In this document: positions 38,301-53,600 of the stretch, one piece after another
Layout of the letters: every line of letters begins with the position of its first letter
How positions within the stretch are numbered: the stretch's first letter is position 1
Source: Solen grandis
Taxonomy: Eukaryota > Mollusca > Bivalvia > Adapedonta > Solenidae
Direction: 5' to 3'
Length of the DNA stretch: 64,000 nucleotides
NCBI GenBank assembly: GCA_021229015.1
Contig: CM037783.1
Location: forward strand, 55,572,169-55,636,168
The notes under the pieces: generated by a model
What the model was told of the DNA's origin: nothing
Databases searched by the model: none
What the model saw: only the letters and a program-made list of their open reading frames with translations
Program-made: the position numbers and the translations under genes

Positions 38301-40167
38301 AGTATAGCACGTGCTAGAGAACGTCTGGTTAACTGTCAAATAGCCGAAAAAAATGTAATGATGCATGAACAACTGCATGCAACCTGCATCTTATATATAG
38401 AGAGAAAGAGATACCCGTATTGCTGCTTCTTTAAACAATTAATTAATTTAAAAAAAAAAAAAGGACCGGAAGTAATTAGTGAAGAGGTCGCCGATTTTGT
38501 CGCAGTTTATACATGATGATAGTAGAAAATCTTATTTGCAAACAACTTCTAAATTGGTCCCATGCTTTTAACCATAAGCACAAATTATTTGTTCCTATAA
38601 AAGAACTGTTGCTATATTTTACTTGCTGTTTTAACTATAAAAAATATTTTTATTTGTTTTATCAATCATAAGAATACTCTAAGACTTACTCGTATGTGAT
38701 TACTATATTTTTTAAAAGTCCATTTGTCTTTAATTTGTAAAGAACATCACCCCCTCAAGTTAGAGAGAGATCTTTTACTATTAATATCATCATCAACAGG
38801 ATTCGCTATGGAAATATACTGACAAACAGAATATCTTCTTCTTCGGAATATAATATTTCTATGATGACAATTTAATTTTAGAATAATTATGTAATTATGA
38901 TACGCATAAAAAGGAATAAACAATATGAATCAATTAATGGAAGAAACTTGTAGTCATGTTGTTGTTGTCTCGTAGATTCCTCCGTTGTCTTCGGGACACT
39001 CCTTGGTAGGATGAAGAATTTTGAGTTTTCTGTATTAAGGGTCACACTTCATTATGCACAATCGCAATGTTGTGAATATATACTCTAAAACGCATAGGCG
39101 GCAGAGCTGTTGGTCAGACGATATTAATTTAGTCGGTACAGTTTATATTACGTAAGTGCTCTATAGTGTATGTATGTATATACACATACTTATTCTAAGT
39201 TACTTGTAAATTATTGTATAATATTTATTATAACAGAGGAACAGTTTTTGACTAAGCTGCCCAGTGATACTACGTACATAACACCCTGGTTCTTTGTGAT
39301 AATGTTCTCACATTAGGCCTGCGACCATCTTTCATGTTTTTCTGTCACGTTAATTAGTACCGGTTATAACATTCATGTTGTGTAAAGGTTGACTGTCCCT
39401 CCCTCGCCTTTGGTGGGATTGGGGTTGGGGGGTAAGTGACGGTATATCTGTACCGGTGATACATAAAGGTGACATATCCGGTCAAAATTTACACATGCTG
39501 TGCCCGCTGATAAGAAGGTATGACACGCGTCTGGTGAAATACTATTACGTTGGTTAAATATACACATTCATGCATAAATGTACATACAAGGGAAAAAATC
39601 AGATATATTTTAAGCGAACTATACATGTAATAATATGGAATTTTTCACATTTAACTTTTATCATGTAGTGAATTTGTGTTTTCATGGACAAGGAGAGATC
39701 GGTAATTTGACTAAAACCGTATGCCTCTATTCTCAAAGGCAGTATGTTAATTTTCTATTGTAGGGGTTCTGTTTTTTTTCTTTTTTTTCTGAAAAAAAAA
39801 GCATCCGAAAGGGAAAGTGTTTTGATACAAGTGAGTCCGGGTGAGATACCCTAGCTCATTTCGCGAAAAGACGCATTGGTTCTTTTACGTGTCAGGGGAA
39901 TAGCACCGACCAATACACGGGAGAGAAGTTCCTGCTTAGAACCAGTACTGAGTTCTCCGAGTTCCCATAGCAACCCCAATTTACCGAGTGCAAGACAAGG
40001 GCGAATCTAGTACAAATGTTATACGTCTTGACGCTATCACCGGAGAAATGTACCCCGGTTGGGTTTCGAATCCAAGACCTCCTGATATTATATTGCTTAT
40101 TCAAACTGAAAGAGAGGGAGAGAAGAAAAAGAAATATGTTCTGTGCGAATTATGACGTTTGCATATG

Positions 40168-40203
<36 letters not shown>

Positions 40204-43200
40204 AACAGAGAAAGGGGGGGGGGGGTAAATAAAGTAGGGAATAAAAAAAATATACATTAGAACTATAATGTAGGTATATGCGTATGTTACGATCATCTCT
40301 TTCAATGTTTTTAATAAGAGCACGCGAGCGAACACTGCAGAGGAAAAAGGTCCCGGAAAATAAGTTATTCAAAGGAAGCAACATCTTAGACGAAATCGGA
40401 GTTTGATTATGCATAATTAGGTCAGATTTAAATTGTTAATTTTCAGACTTGCTAATCATGAAAATTTTGATCAAACAAATCAAATAAACTTGAATGAATG
40501 TAGCCCAGCGTTTACTTCAATACCGATTTAATGCTTTCGAATACATATTTTTCACACGTGCATTAAATTGCTTAACGACGCACGGCGTCTGTTGCAGAAA
40601 GTCACGTAGGCCACTACACATGTATATACCGGTACATAAAAAGTAAAAGAATGTTATTAGAAGTAAACAAATAATAAGATTATATTACATAATATAATTT
40701 ATGATAAAAAATGATACATATACGCAAAATGTTGAATTTAGAGACACGAAGAATAATTATTTTCTATAAAAAAAAATAAAAAAAATAAAGGGTGTCCCGA
40801 AACATAGACTGCCAAAAATCATAGAGTGATTCGATACGATATACGTTATGCGATTTACGATATACGATTTACGATATACCATTGCTTAAGGATACGATGC
40901 GATAAGATCCCGTTCATTATGTGTAATACGATTGAATGCGATAGGATACGATTCGATACGTTACGATGCGATTGAGTACACTATACGATACGATGCGATA
41001 CGATTGATATACGCTACTTTTGAAAACTGATACGATAGCGCCACTGTAACACACGAAGCCTATTATGTGATATATTTGAATATTTTATTTAATTGAAAAT
41101 ATGATAATGTTACCATAATTGCTCTATTAATTTTGCCGTCCACTTGTATCTTTCTTCAATCTTTTTCTCGTTTAGTAATATGAAAATCTTTAACAATGAC
41201 TGAAATTCCTCCCCAAGGGGTAATCTTTCATCTCCGTCAACCTCGGTGTACTCTAAAGAAATTGACGAAACAAAAAATTAATAATGTAAATATTTGGAAA
41301 AACACTTGAAAAAAAATGGAAACATTAAATTTATCTCTACACCAGAAACAACAATTTACTTTACAGCATAGTCGGAGATTCAGGATTTCTAAATTTAGAA
41401 GACCAAACACCTCAGAATACATTTATTATATTCAATAACAAAATTATTACTTCTAGAAATAACATAAAAAATGATTTTTCTACTTGAAAATAAACATCTT
41501 AAAAAGTAACAAATATGAAAAGTAACGATTTAAGTTCAGAAACCCTACCCCTAAATACATAAATTCACAGAACATTTTTTTGTAAACGTTTCTTATACAT
41601 GCATGCCAAATAGAAATGAAGATACTAAATTACAAATGAAGTGAGTCAATGTCTCATTATTTATACTTAAAAAAGTTTCCGTTTATGTTTAGATTTTTTC
41701 TCTCAATGTCCGGCAATGGACTTAAAAAGAGTATCTGAATAAAACTTACATTTACTTACCCCGGTCTGACTTTATTCTCATTTGGGTCTCTACGGTGTTA
41801 TGACCAGCAAATACTAATGAGCAATTTTTCGTGAAGGTTTTGAATTTTGCATTGATTTCGACCTCATCTGAATAGTACTCGATGTTTCCCTAAAGTAAGT
41901 AGAGAACTCACGAAAATGTTACAGTTTGCTTGGCTAATCATATTAGTTTCTCAAAGATAACATGGAAAAAAGGTAATGATATGTGATCATAATGGTTAAA
42001 AATCCCTTTTACATGAGAAATATCAAATACAGTGGAAATGTCTATGAAATATAAAACTCATCTTAAAATGATTTCGAAATAAAACAGAAGGACTTTATCG
42101 ATTGCCAAGTTATTAGAGAGTCTGCCTTCCCAGAACCGGAATGCCATAGGTATGATCCCCAGCTGCGACATTAGATTCGTAAAATATGATATTAATTATC
42201 CCTTTTGCTCGGCGTTTAGCACATAAGGGCAGTTCCTGAAAGGTTGGCTCAGTGTTAGGATTATGTGAATTAGTGTGGTATCATGCTCCTTGAATACAGT
42301 GTGATATTGCAGTGATATAGCACTTGATTTGTCTTATGTAGACACAAGTCATAAAATCATTGGAATACTGTCTCCGGGTCGTTTTACCACGGCAGATAAT
42401 ATTACTTTCGACTTCTATTATCACTAACTTGGTCAGAAGCAATTTGGCTTAGAAAGATATAGGCGTGTGAACTTTATGCCAAAGCTTCCATATTACATTT
42501 CAGTTTTTTCTTGGCATTTCCAAGGTCAAACATATCACATAAACGTTTATTAGCGGTACAATAATAAGTTAAATAAATGCAGAAATATATGGAATAATCG
42601 ATCAAATCAACAAAAATAAAACATGTCTTACTCGTCTTATAGCGCTTGAGTTGTCTTCAACTGTAATACCATGAACGTATCGTTCCAAAATTGGATCCAT
42701 ATTCTGTCGATATACACAAGAAATATTCTCGTGAAATAAACAATTTTTATATAAATGTATATTGAACCATCTTTTTGTTACAATGGCCACCCAGTAAGAA
42801 CACCGTGTTTATCAACATTTACAATCAATAATTTCTTAGAATATAATAACTTGGTTTCTTACATGCCATGTTTTACTTTTAAAGAAAAAACAATTATTGT
42901 ATATAACTTTTACTCAACAAACTTCCATCATAAATTAATTATATATTATGTTACTGATTTCAATCTACAGCAAATTCAATTTGACAGAAGCATTAACTAC
43001 CAATTAAAAAGATTTTATACTCACCGAATTGTGCAAGTTTGAGACAGGGACTAAAACCGAAACGCAGCTGACCAAGTTTTTCATATGCTGAGGTTTATTG
43101 AGTAATGGCCCGAGTACTTCCCCGAGAAGCTAGAACGAAGAATTGCAATTGTCTTAATATATGTGTCTTAAATCTTTTTAATCACATATAAATTAAAAAT

Positions 43201-45782
43201 TATGCAAATGAATAAACATCGACAATAAAAGTGTGTGGGGGGGGGGATGTCGATGTATTCCCTAGTTTTTTTTCTTCAATGTGTTCTGTAACAGATATTA
43301 CAAGAATATATGATTGATTACAAAAGAAAAACAACTTAATAATAATAAATAAACAATTAAAGAAACTTGATATGTACAACATTCATATAAAGTTACTGTA
43401 AATGGCGGACAAGCAATGATAAGGATCGAATTAAATGTTTAGGTTTGTTTGGAATATGTCTCCATAAAAACTGAAAAAAGGAACTTACCACAACTGCTTT
43501 GGCGATATGGTCGGTCTCATCAATCTCCGTTGGATGTGAGTTGATATCAGGAAAATAGAAATCCTTATAAAAGGCTTCCAGAAAGGGCAGTACTCCTTCC
43601 AAGTAGTAAAGTAATGTTCCGTATGCTGAAGATTCGAAGTCTGCCGCCGCAGCATTGCCACTAGACAGGATTGATAGTTTATGTTAATGTTTCATTGAGA
43701 GGAATATACATTACAAAAAATGACCTTCAGTGTCATCCAGGTAAAACTTAGCCCTTTTATATGATATATTACTCCATAATTGATGAAACACAACTGGAAC
43801 ATATTACATAATAAAATGCACATAATGTTAAAAGGACTACATATGTACATGTATGAAGGAATATTCAAAGCATCATATATACGGCTTAATTATAATTTTT
43901 TAGTTTTTTTTTCTACACATAAGATTGAGTAAAGACACCTTTTCTCCGGCGCTGTTCTGATGTTCACAGCCATTTTATCAGGGTCCTCTTTGACACTGTC
44001 AGTCAGCCTGTTCATCTCGACAGACATTGTTGTCATGTAGTCCCATATATCTCTGGCAAATAATGGCATTTTAAGTCTTTGTCAATGTATGCATACAATA
44101 AACGTGTATACATATCGACTTATAGTTTCGTATCACAAAGAATTAATTACAGATGAAACTATTAACTACAAAAGGTAAAAGCGTGTGTTGCATTTTGTTT
44201 TTACACGCTTTCACTATCTTTTTTACGTCTGAGTTAAGCTTGAAAACATTGATATAAATGAAAATAAAATTCATGAATGTACATACTCGAGATGGGACAT
44301 TTCACTTGCTCCAGTTACTACCACACTGTCTCCATTTTTCATATACACGTGGTGCAGGCATTTCAAGAAGGGCTTTTTCGAGACGTTGTCAATTTTGGGA
44401 TTGTTGAGGACCCACAACATGTCGTTCATGGGCAGAATGGTCTGACACAGGGACTCGATGAACATGTTCTCTCCCTTTATAGTATACAGATTAAGTATTA
44501 GCATATATGAATAAAATGATAGACATGATAAGCTTTTTAAATTCATCACAGTGTTTTCCTAAAAATCAGCTGTTGTTTGTTCCTTGAAAAATCATTCATT
44601 TTTTCTGTAATCGTCCAGTAACTTGAATAAAGGATGCGTATTTTTTGAATTTGAGAAAAATACCAAATTTTTCACATTAAGAATCTTGAGTACTTTTCCA
44701 TTTATTTACTCGTAAATATATTTATATTTATACAAAAGTTTTTTTTTAAACTAAACGTACTGCATATTCAATCATATAGTTCCTACTTAACGATGTATGC
44801 CATAAGTTATATTTCATAAAAACAATGATATATTAAACATAGATATAACATTTCTTAATTTTTGTTTTTAATTACATTTGTATCCTTTACTTACTTCTGC
44901 ACACGCAGCTAATAAATCCAAGAGGCTTGTGTAATATCTTAGTCGAGCTATCTTGTCTGGATCAGTCAGGATTGACGCTCTAAAATGCAATGATTACCTT
45001 TAATTTCATACTTAAGTTAAACTTATATGATGAATATAATTATAAGTGATAGATGCAAATACAAAAAAATGGAGAATGAAAGCCTAACGAATAAAAACTA
45101 TTTTACTGGCTAAATTAAATCATTACCACTATTTATTTTCTGTAATATCTTAGACTGCAAAAATATAAAAGAAAAAAATACTTTATTCATAATGTAGTTT
45201 TTTGTAATGTACGGGCCCAAACTTCAAAAGCATTATTAATTAATGAAGCATCAACCACATAACCAGGCTGTCATGGGTTCGAAGGCTTGTCGTGGCATAC
45301 TGAGGCGATACTGATAGATATCCATAGCTTGGCACTGAACATAAAAGAATAACTCCAGGACTAGTCATGAAAATGAAACTAAGAAAAGCATCACGTATAT
45401 AAGTATATCTAAATAATCGATATGACATAGAACGATAAACCAAAGTAAACAGACACTTAAATAATGGCCCGGAACAATTAAATAAATGGTCGCACAAAGT
45501 AGCCATATATAAAAGAAAAGGTATCTTATCAAACACAACAAAATAACATATTTGTTTATATATACGCCATATATCATATTGATATGTAGGGGTACACGAA
45601 AGTCTTTGTCATTTTTTTACCTGTGATGAAAATGATACCATATTCAACAAACAAATTAGGACATGGCTTAAGTTTAGTAATTTTGATACATATTTTTTTT
45701 TTAAATTGTTTAACTATAACCAAACAACAAGAAATGTGTACCGCTATATATATATATATATATATATAAACCCAACAACAAC

Positions 45783-45826
<44 letters not shown>

Positions 45827-47571
45827 ATTTACTGATTTTGGATATTTGCCTCATATCTGCACGATGATTATATACAAAATTTCCACAATTATCACATGCG
45901 CATATGTGCATTATCATACGCGACGATAAACGGGAAAAAATGAAGATTGCATACGATAAATTACTTGTTTTCATGGAAAACACATTTTCGTCGATTTCGT
46001 AGAAGCACTAATATTAACCCAACGTAAGCTGTTCGTTGTGTATTCCTAACGGTTTCTAGAAATTGAATCCACATATATGTACCAAAATATTTGTGAACAC
46101 TAATGTGAAGGAAAAAAAATATTTTTACTATACAAACTATTAAACGGAAGAAAAAGACAATAATAATAAAAAGGAACACATTACCTTTCTTCCCTAGGCA
46201 AGTCGAGTATAAAAGCCACTTTTTTGTAATTCTGCATTATGTACTTCATGACGTACGCCTGATTTCTTTTCAATGTTAAGTTTGTGCCCGACACTTTCAC
46301 AATCATTCCCAAAAGATCGAGAAATTCCGGAGCACGTTCTTGTGAATCGGCAGCACGGCTCACTATCTTCTGAACTTGTCTTGGGCTGATTTTCAAACAC
46401 GTCGTTTGGTTTCCAACAAATACCTTTTTTAACACAAAACTATGTTATACAATTACGATATGATGATCAATTCAAAATTAAATACATGAATACAACATAA
46501 TACCATATGAAAAATAAAATATGTTCTGATTGTTTTGAAACACAGATTTGAGAGAAAACAATGACAATAGTAATATCAATAGTGGAAAAATGAAATAAAA
46601 ACGGCAAACAAAAAAGTTATTTTCTTATTTATTTAAAAATGCATGGTCTTGTTCTGGTGGTACATGTATTTGCTGTTTTATGAATACTTTGACATTGTCA
46701 CGTCTGTCATGCAAAAAAAAAAAAAAAAAAAAGGGGGCAGGGTGAACTTTATGGGCCTATAACTTGTACATACTTAGAATGCTCTATAGAACAGCTTATA
46801 TCAGTTTTGACAATTAATATTTTATCAACAACTTATCCAAATTTCATTAGATTCGTACCAGTAATTGACAAATTATTGAACCCACAAAATCACACAAAAA
46901 ATCGATTCACTCTTTAATATCTTGTACCCCTGCATCCTCGTGCATTTGTCGCGGCCCTGATTCTTCTATGCATTGAGTTCAAAGATGTATTTATCCTTCA
47001 CACGATAATATTATTCTACTCCTCCAACAGTTCATCCCAAAGATATTCAATATGGGACCAATCTTGACTGTACGGCGGCCAGTCGAGTGGGTTATTGTTA
47101 TGTTTTGCTTAAAAAGTCTCGACAAACTCTGGCTACATGGGGCCGGAAATTGACATACTTAAAGTATAGAATGTGCTGTTCCATATTTGAAACTGCAACA
47201 GGGCGAAAAATTCCATTCTTATATAAAACGGCAGCCGTACCATGACAGCAAATGGTTAGATTTAACTTTGAATGGCGGAAAGGGATGTGTATGACTCAAG
47301 AGTATTGAGTGGTATTACAAAATGTGTTTAGCAACATGTTATCATTCATCTGCACGTGATATATGCTTTTATAAACTTTCTCAGTGGGGCAGAACTTGAG
47401 ATAGTGCTTACCTCTTTTAGGGCTATAGCGAGATCCGACTCCACTACTCGGACATCTAACATGATGTCAAGTCTCTCCATAATATTCTGTTGCACCTTTT
47501 GGTTCTCTCTTGCCAACAGTTTCAGAAGGTAAAACGCCTTCTTGAAGATGTCTGTCATTCCACCATACATT

Positions 47572-47607
<36 letters not shown>

Positions 47608-50600
47608 AAAATGTATTAAAGAAAATCACTATAAATACGTACAAATGAAACAGGAACAAAATAATGATTTTTTCACGTAGTTCACATGTTGTTTAAAACT
47701 AAACTCATATCAGAAGAAATATAGATATCGTGCATAGAATTTTCATAATTCATTTAGATCTTGGTAAGTTTTCCATGAAAAGTTAGGTACAAATCTTCAC
47801 TTTTTTGAGTTTAGTTTTGAAAAATGATTATACTCTACATGAAATGAGGACTATGATTTAGTGTGGATGTAAATGTTTGAGTTTGATCAGTTTTGATGAA
47901 TGTAACTAGGGTATTATTTCCAATAATTCCGGTTATTTATTATCCTTTTGGATACTTAACTAGTTTAGCTATATTTTAGTCAGACATTAATACAGTAGAC
48001 CCGTCTGTAAGTTATGTCATTTCCGCTGCCAAATATAATTAGTTGATAGAAAGTTAAGTTGAAAAAAGGTAGTCAGTGTTAGATATCGGACTGTAATCTA
48101 GACTTCGCTTGACCTTGGGAAACATTTAACCGGTAAAAGTGTTTATTGAATATTGCCGTTGGTTTAGTTAGTATTATTTTTAGTTAGTTAATGGAATTTT
48201 GATATGTTTTAGTCATTGAAATATATGACCGCGGACTTTGAAAATGACTTTTGATACTATCTGTTTGGGGAAAAATTGTTTGTTTCACCTTTGGTAACAA
48301 TGAGTATTACTAATTTACAGAACCATAGATTGACTAACAGAGGCTGTTTGTCGGGACAACCCCATTTTTATGTATGAATATGAAAGGTTGTATAACGTTT
48401 TGCTTACAAATAAATTGTATTTGTTCAAAGACAAATGTGCAAATAAGAAAACAACATTTTATTGTGAAGCAATTCCTTAATACATGTAACTTAATATGAT
48501 ATTGTAAAAATGTATTTTTGTACACAAGCATATCCGTTTTAAATATCAAACCTGTAAATATGAAATGAAGTAAAGTAATGATTGAGAATCCAGGAAAGCG
48601 GCAATCAAATGATGTAATACAATTTGACCTAAGTATTTTTGGAATTATGTTTTAAGACGTCGCAAAACAGGCGTTCCCGGTTTGCTTGTGGTAATAAGTA
48701 ACATAGTAAAGATTTGGACTGAAACTCGCTGTTGTGTTTTTACTACGACACGACCCCAACCTACTTCTGGGAAGGGAAAATTACATGACACCTTTAAAGT
48801 ACTTTTTATCCAGATAAAAGAAATATATTTTAAGATTAATGATAAATACTAACCAAAAGTTTTGTGTCGACCTCTTGTACCAGAATGTCAAATAGTACAT
48901 TTAGCACACCTGTAATATAATTAGAAGCGTGACAAAACAATGGAATGACAAATCAAATTATAAAATATAATAATAATATGCAATATTTCTCATTTGATAA
49001 TTAGCATCTATATTACTGGACATAACATCATTGATATAAATACCGTTGCTGATCATGATATTCTGGTTCATCGGATGCGGTTCGTCTGGCGTCATTGGCA
49101 AGTGACAAACCCTGTAAAGAAATACCATGTATTTCGGGTTCTTTATGGAATTATTTCCAGTTATTATATATTAATATAGTCAGTATATACTACAGTTTCT
49201 TTCACAATATTTTGTCATATAACCCTGCCAGTTACCATAAGGAAACAGTATTCAAGTAATGATAATTCATGATATCAAAAGGACATTATCACCAACAACA
49301 CACAAATAAATATTAATTACGTTAATACATCTCCTTGTACAAAATAGAAAGGAAATCCGTGGCCGATTGGTCACTGACTTAACATTACTAAGCCCTTGCG
49401 AGTTCTCACCACGTTGCAAGTTCGAACCCTAATCTGATCATTCGGAATCTCAAGTGAGGAAAACATTTAGGTTCGTTTGTGAGAAATATATGCTTTATGA
49501 CTGAAATATGGGGTCGTCGACAGTAAACTCGAAAACAACAAAAGTGATTCATTGGTAATGTACATTTTCTTAGGATCACTAAGTTCATTCAAGGCACCTT
49601 CGAAATGGAGAACTATAAATTGAAATGAAAAGTTTCCTAATCAATAACCTCTCCATGGAAATAAACCAAATTAAACATTTGCGACTAGAAAAATGAATTT
49701 GTATTAATATTGTAAAGTGTTACTCCGCTAGATCATCTAGGATGTTCCCCATCATTTTCATTTGTGCATCGTCAAGCTTTGCTTTCGACAACCGTCGAAG
49801 AATTGGCATATTTTTTAGAACTTCTCTGTGAACACGCGATGAATCTTGTGTCAGAAGGATCTACAGCACAAAAATATTTATTCTTTTATATAAAAGCCTT
49901 ATCGTAAACATTTGTGAACACATCAATCAATCAACCAATCTATCAATCATCGAATATACCTATAAGTAATTGATTGACTTACGTGCGTTATAATAGTCTA
50001 AATGCAATATTTGTTGTGTCGTTTATTACAGACGTTTAAGTATGTTATTATTAATACTTAAAGATGTATAGATTGAATAAAAAATCTTTAAATACATATA
50101 ATAATGTTCTATCAAAATTATCATTTTAGCATAACTGCTTACAATCACAATCGCATCTGAAATCTAAAGAGCATTGTATTTTAGCTAATGATATAAATAA
50201 AAATTTACTAAAAAATCAACAACAACAAAACAAATAACAACAAGAAAACACACGCACACAAAAAAAACTTGTATACCTGAGCTTTGCTCGCCAGACTAAA
50301 CATATTCATCTTCGATGAGTATATCTTATTTAGAATATTCAGTGACTTCATGACCATTGTGTTGTATTTGTACAAAGACAAGTCCTGCAATTAAACAAAA
50401 TACACCAAGTTGGAATTTATATTCAATCAACGTCCAACCAACCAATTAACTTAAGCTAACTTTTTCTCAATTAAGTAGAAAAGAAAGATAAAACAATAAC
50501 ATCGACAGCAATAAAGGTTCCATGGTTTACTTCACTTGTGTCATTTGCATTAATTACGAGCGTTTTAACACATCATATCGAAAAAAACTTGTTATCTACA

Positions 50601-53600
50601 AATCTTACTTTGGTTATATCTATGCAATATAGAATTACACGATGTGTTATCATGTTTAGTATTCTCTCTTTGAACTTCTTAATTATTCTTTATCGAAATG
50701 AATATTTTTGTTGTTGTTTGTTCCTATTTATTTATCTACTTTTTTCTCTTTTCTTTTTTGTGTTTCCTTCTCTGATTTCATCGTGGACTTTTCTCCTTTT
50801 CTTTTTTTCTCACTTGAATTCAACATGTGAATAACAATTTATATTTTTCCTTTTTTCTTATTAATGTTAATCAAATATGTTTACAAATGTTTCAATCATG
50901 ACACTAGTTTTCTAATAATTCATTGTGCATCATACACAGAATTTGTTCTTTTATTTGTTCAAGTTTATGTTTAATGCCTGTAATTGTTATTTTATTTCGT
51001 ATATTTTGCAGGGGATGGGATTATTCTAAGTTGTTAGAACAAGTTGCAAAAACCTTTTTTTAGTAACTTACAGCAAAAATTAAATAAAATGTTTAAACCT
51101 AAGCAATACAGAACATTATAACAGCTGGGCCTGGGTTTCCAATGTTAAACGATTTTGTAACATTCATCTTAGATCTCTAAAATAAATGCACGTAAAATGT
51201 TTAAATATACATTGTAGCAGAAATATATAAGGATTTTAGTCAAGCTGGAATTGAAATTTGCAATCTTACCATCAGAACTTTTGTCAGGAATTCCACATCG
51301 AAAATTGCTGACAGGTTAAACATGTCCTTCAATTCCTTGTTTACTTTTCTTTGATTTGCAATAGCTTTACTGTATATGAAACAAAATTTATCAGTTTAAG
51401 TGCACTGAGTATAAATATATATGAAAACATTATATGACACCAATTTAAGATCGCATGGGAACTACTTCATCCAAAGATAACGGTTTCTGGTAATAACTTT
51501 TTTTGTCACAGATGGCACAATCGGTATAAAAAAAATACATATACATATAAAAATGAAAAATGGCATTTATGTTTTATGACATCGATTTAAATTATAGGTG
51601 AATTATTCTTTGAAAAATTACAGTATTAGTGATACCCAAAATTCATTTTACAGCAGATACCAATAATGTTCAGCCCAAACAGATCTCGTTGTGCGTCTAA
51701 GAGACGAGTTTTGTCAAAACAACTACATGTATATAGTTGTCAAAGAAATAACGACAACACCATTGTAGGTAAATAAAAACAAAGCCATTAAATCAAAAAG
51801 GAGGGTCTTAAATCAAACAAAATCAAAATATGTACCTGTCTTATTTAATGTCCTAACACTAAAACAATTCAAATCCAACACACACGTTTCATTTAAACTT
51901 ACTTGATTGGTATGCAAAAAACAACAACAACAACAACAACAACAAAATAAAACGTGTGTTTTCCAATGTATCATTGGCTTAATATACTATTGACTATATG
52001 CTCAAGTATTGGTGTTTTAATTAATTGATAAAGCTTTTGAAATTAAGAATTTTGTCGTCGTTGTTGTTCGACTATGTCTTACCTTGATTGGTCGTGGGGA
52101 TTAAACGAATCATCCAGTAGTTGTATCATTATTGTCGAATTGCGACCTTGTGCCAATGCTTGTTCTGAGATCTTGAATATTCCCACAAAGCTCTAGGAAA
52201 CATATATAATAAATCTAGTTAATTTCCTGACGTTTATATCAACATCAACTATTTTAAAAATGTTATAAACAATAATGGACGATAATGCCCCAGAATGAGA
52301 CACAAGAAGAAAAAGGAGATAAAAAATACAATGAATACTTTGCTTATATTATAAATGAGTTGACATTTGTTAACTCAGAATATTGAACGTTCCATTGTGT
52401 AACAAATATTTTAAAACACACAACATAACGTGATATGATGACAGTTAGTATGTGAAATGCCTACCTGAAGTCGTAAATTCCTCTGGTAAGTCAGTAAGAG
52501 ATCCAAAACCTGTAGCACTCTGTAGATAATAGGAAAATTAACAGCAAACATTACGAAAATTATAATTAAGACAAGGAATCAGTCAAAGTACGTGACATGG
52601 AAGGTTTAACATTAGTTAATTTTACAATAATATAATAGAATTTGATCCTTGTTATAAATTTCGTTTCATCTTTTTATATGAACTTACTGAAATTTTGCGT
52701 TAACAACCGCCTCTGTTTCCTTGCTTTTCTCGTATCTGTCCTCCTGCTGGTACTGTGTCACTTTCTTCATTGCTTCTTTGGAATACCCTGAATTAGAACA
52801 CGTGCATACTTATTCTTGCCCTCAAACACAAACGCTCAAACCAACAAAAGCCTTCAAATGTTATATTGTCATGAGCAGTGTTTTTACCTTTTTCTTTATC
52901 CTTTGGTATCGGATAGTCATGTCGTCCGTCAAGAAGATTCAGAAGAGGAGGCAACAGGTTGTCAACGTCCTCTGCGTCCATGTAGTAACCAAACATCACA
53001 AGGTAGTATAACAGGCGGACAACCTGCAACAGTTTTGCATTTACACAAATTGTTGAAAACAAAAGTGTTCTGATACTATTTTGTCAGTCTGAAAATCATT
53101 AGCCCATTTTCCTGACTGATTAATGATTAATCATTGACTTTTATCCTAAGATTAGTTTAATTAGTTTAAACATATTTATTTCTCCAAAGTAGTAAGTGAA
53201 TACAATACGTAACAATAACATATACATGTTGAGAATTGGATTAGACTGGAAGCCCAAGGCTTATAAAAGTCTTCTCCATATTATTTAACTAATGATATAT
53301 ATTTTTGGGGGTTTAAAAAAAAAAAAACGTATGTGAATATTAAAATACAATAAAAAAAAAATTCCTTTGTTAATATTCATAACATTTGTGATTATTTAAC
53401 CAGTGGAAAAAATCATACTGATACATTAAAGGCAATATTCTTGACAATGATATCTTATGTTACGATTCTGGGACCTGTAGCATATGAAAGTTTGATATAG
53501 TATGTCATTGATTTAAACAGATTAAGTATAGCCCCCTTGCTTGGCACTCAGCATATTATAAATGTAGAACCAGGACTGGTTGGTCTGGTGTCAGGATAAT

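Noticed and set aside
40097..40414. Minus-strand frame with SLSLSLS
   Set aside because: It comes from the (GA)n microsatellite inside a repeat element.
37607..41046. hAT transposon (CAGTGG ends)
   Set aside because: No 8-bp target duplication flanks it, while TA is present on both sides.
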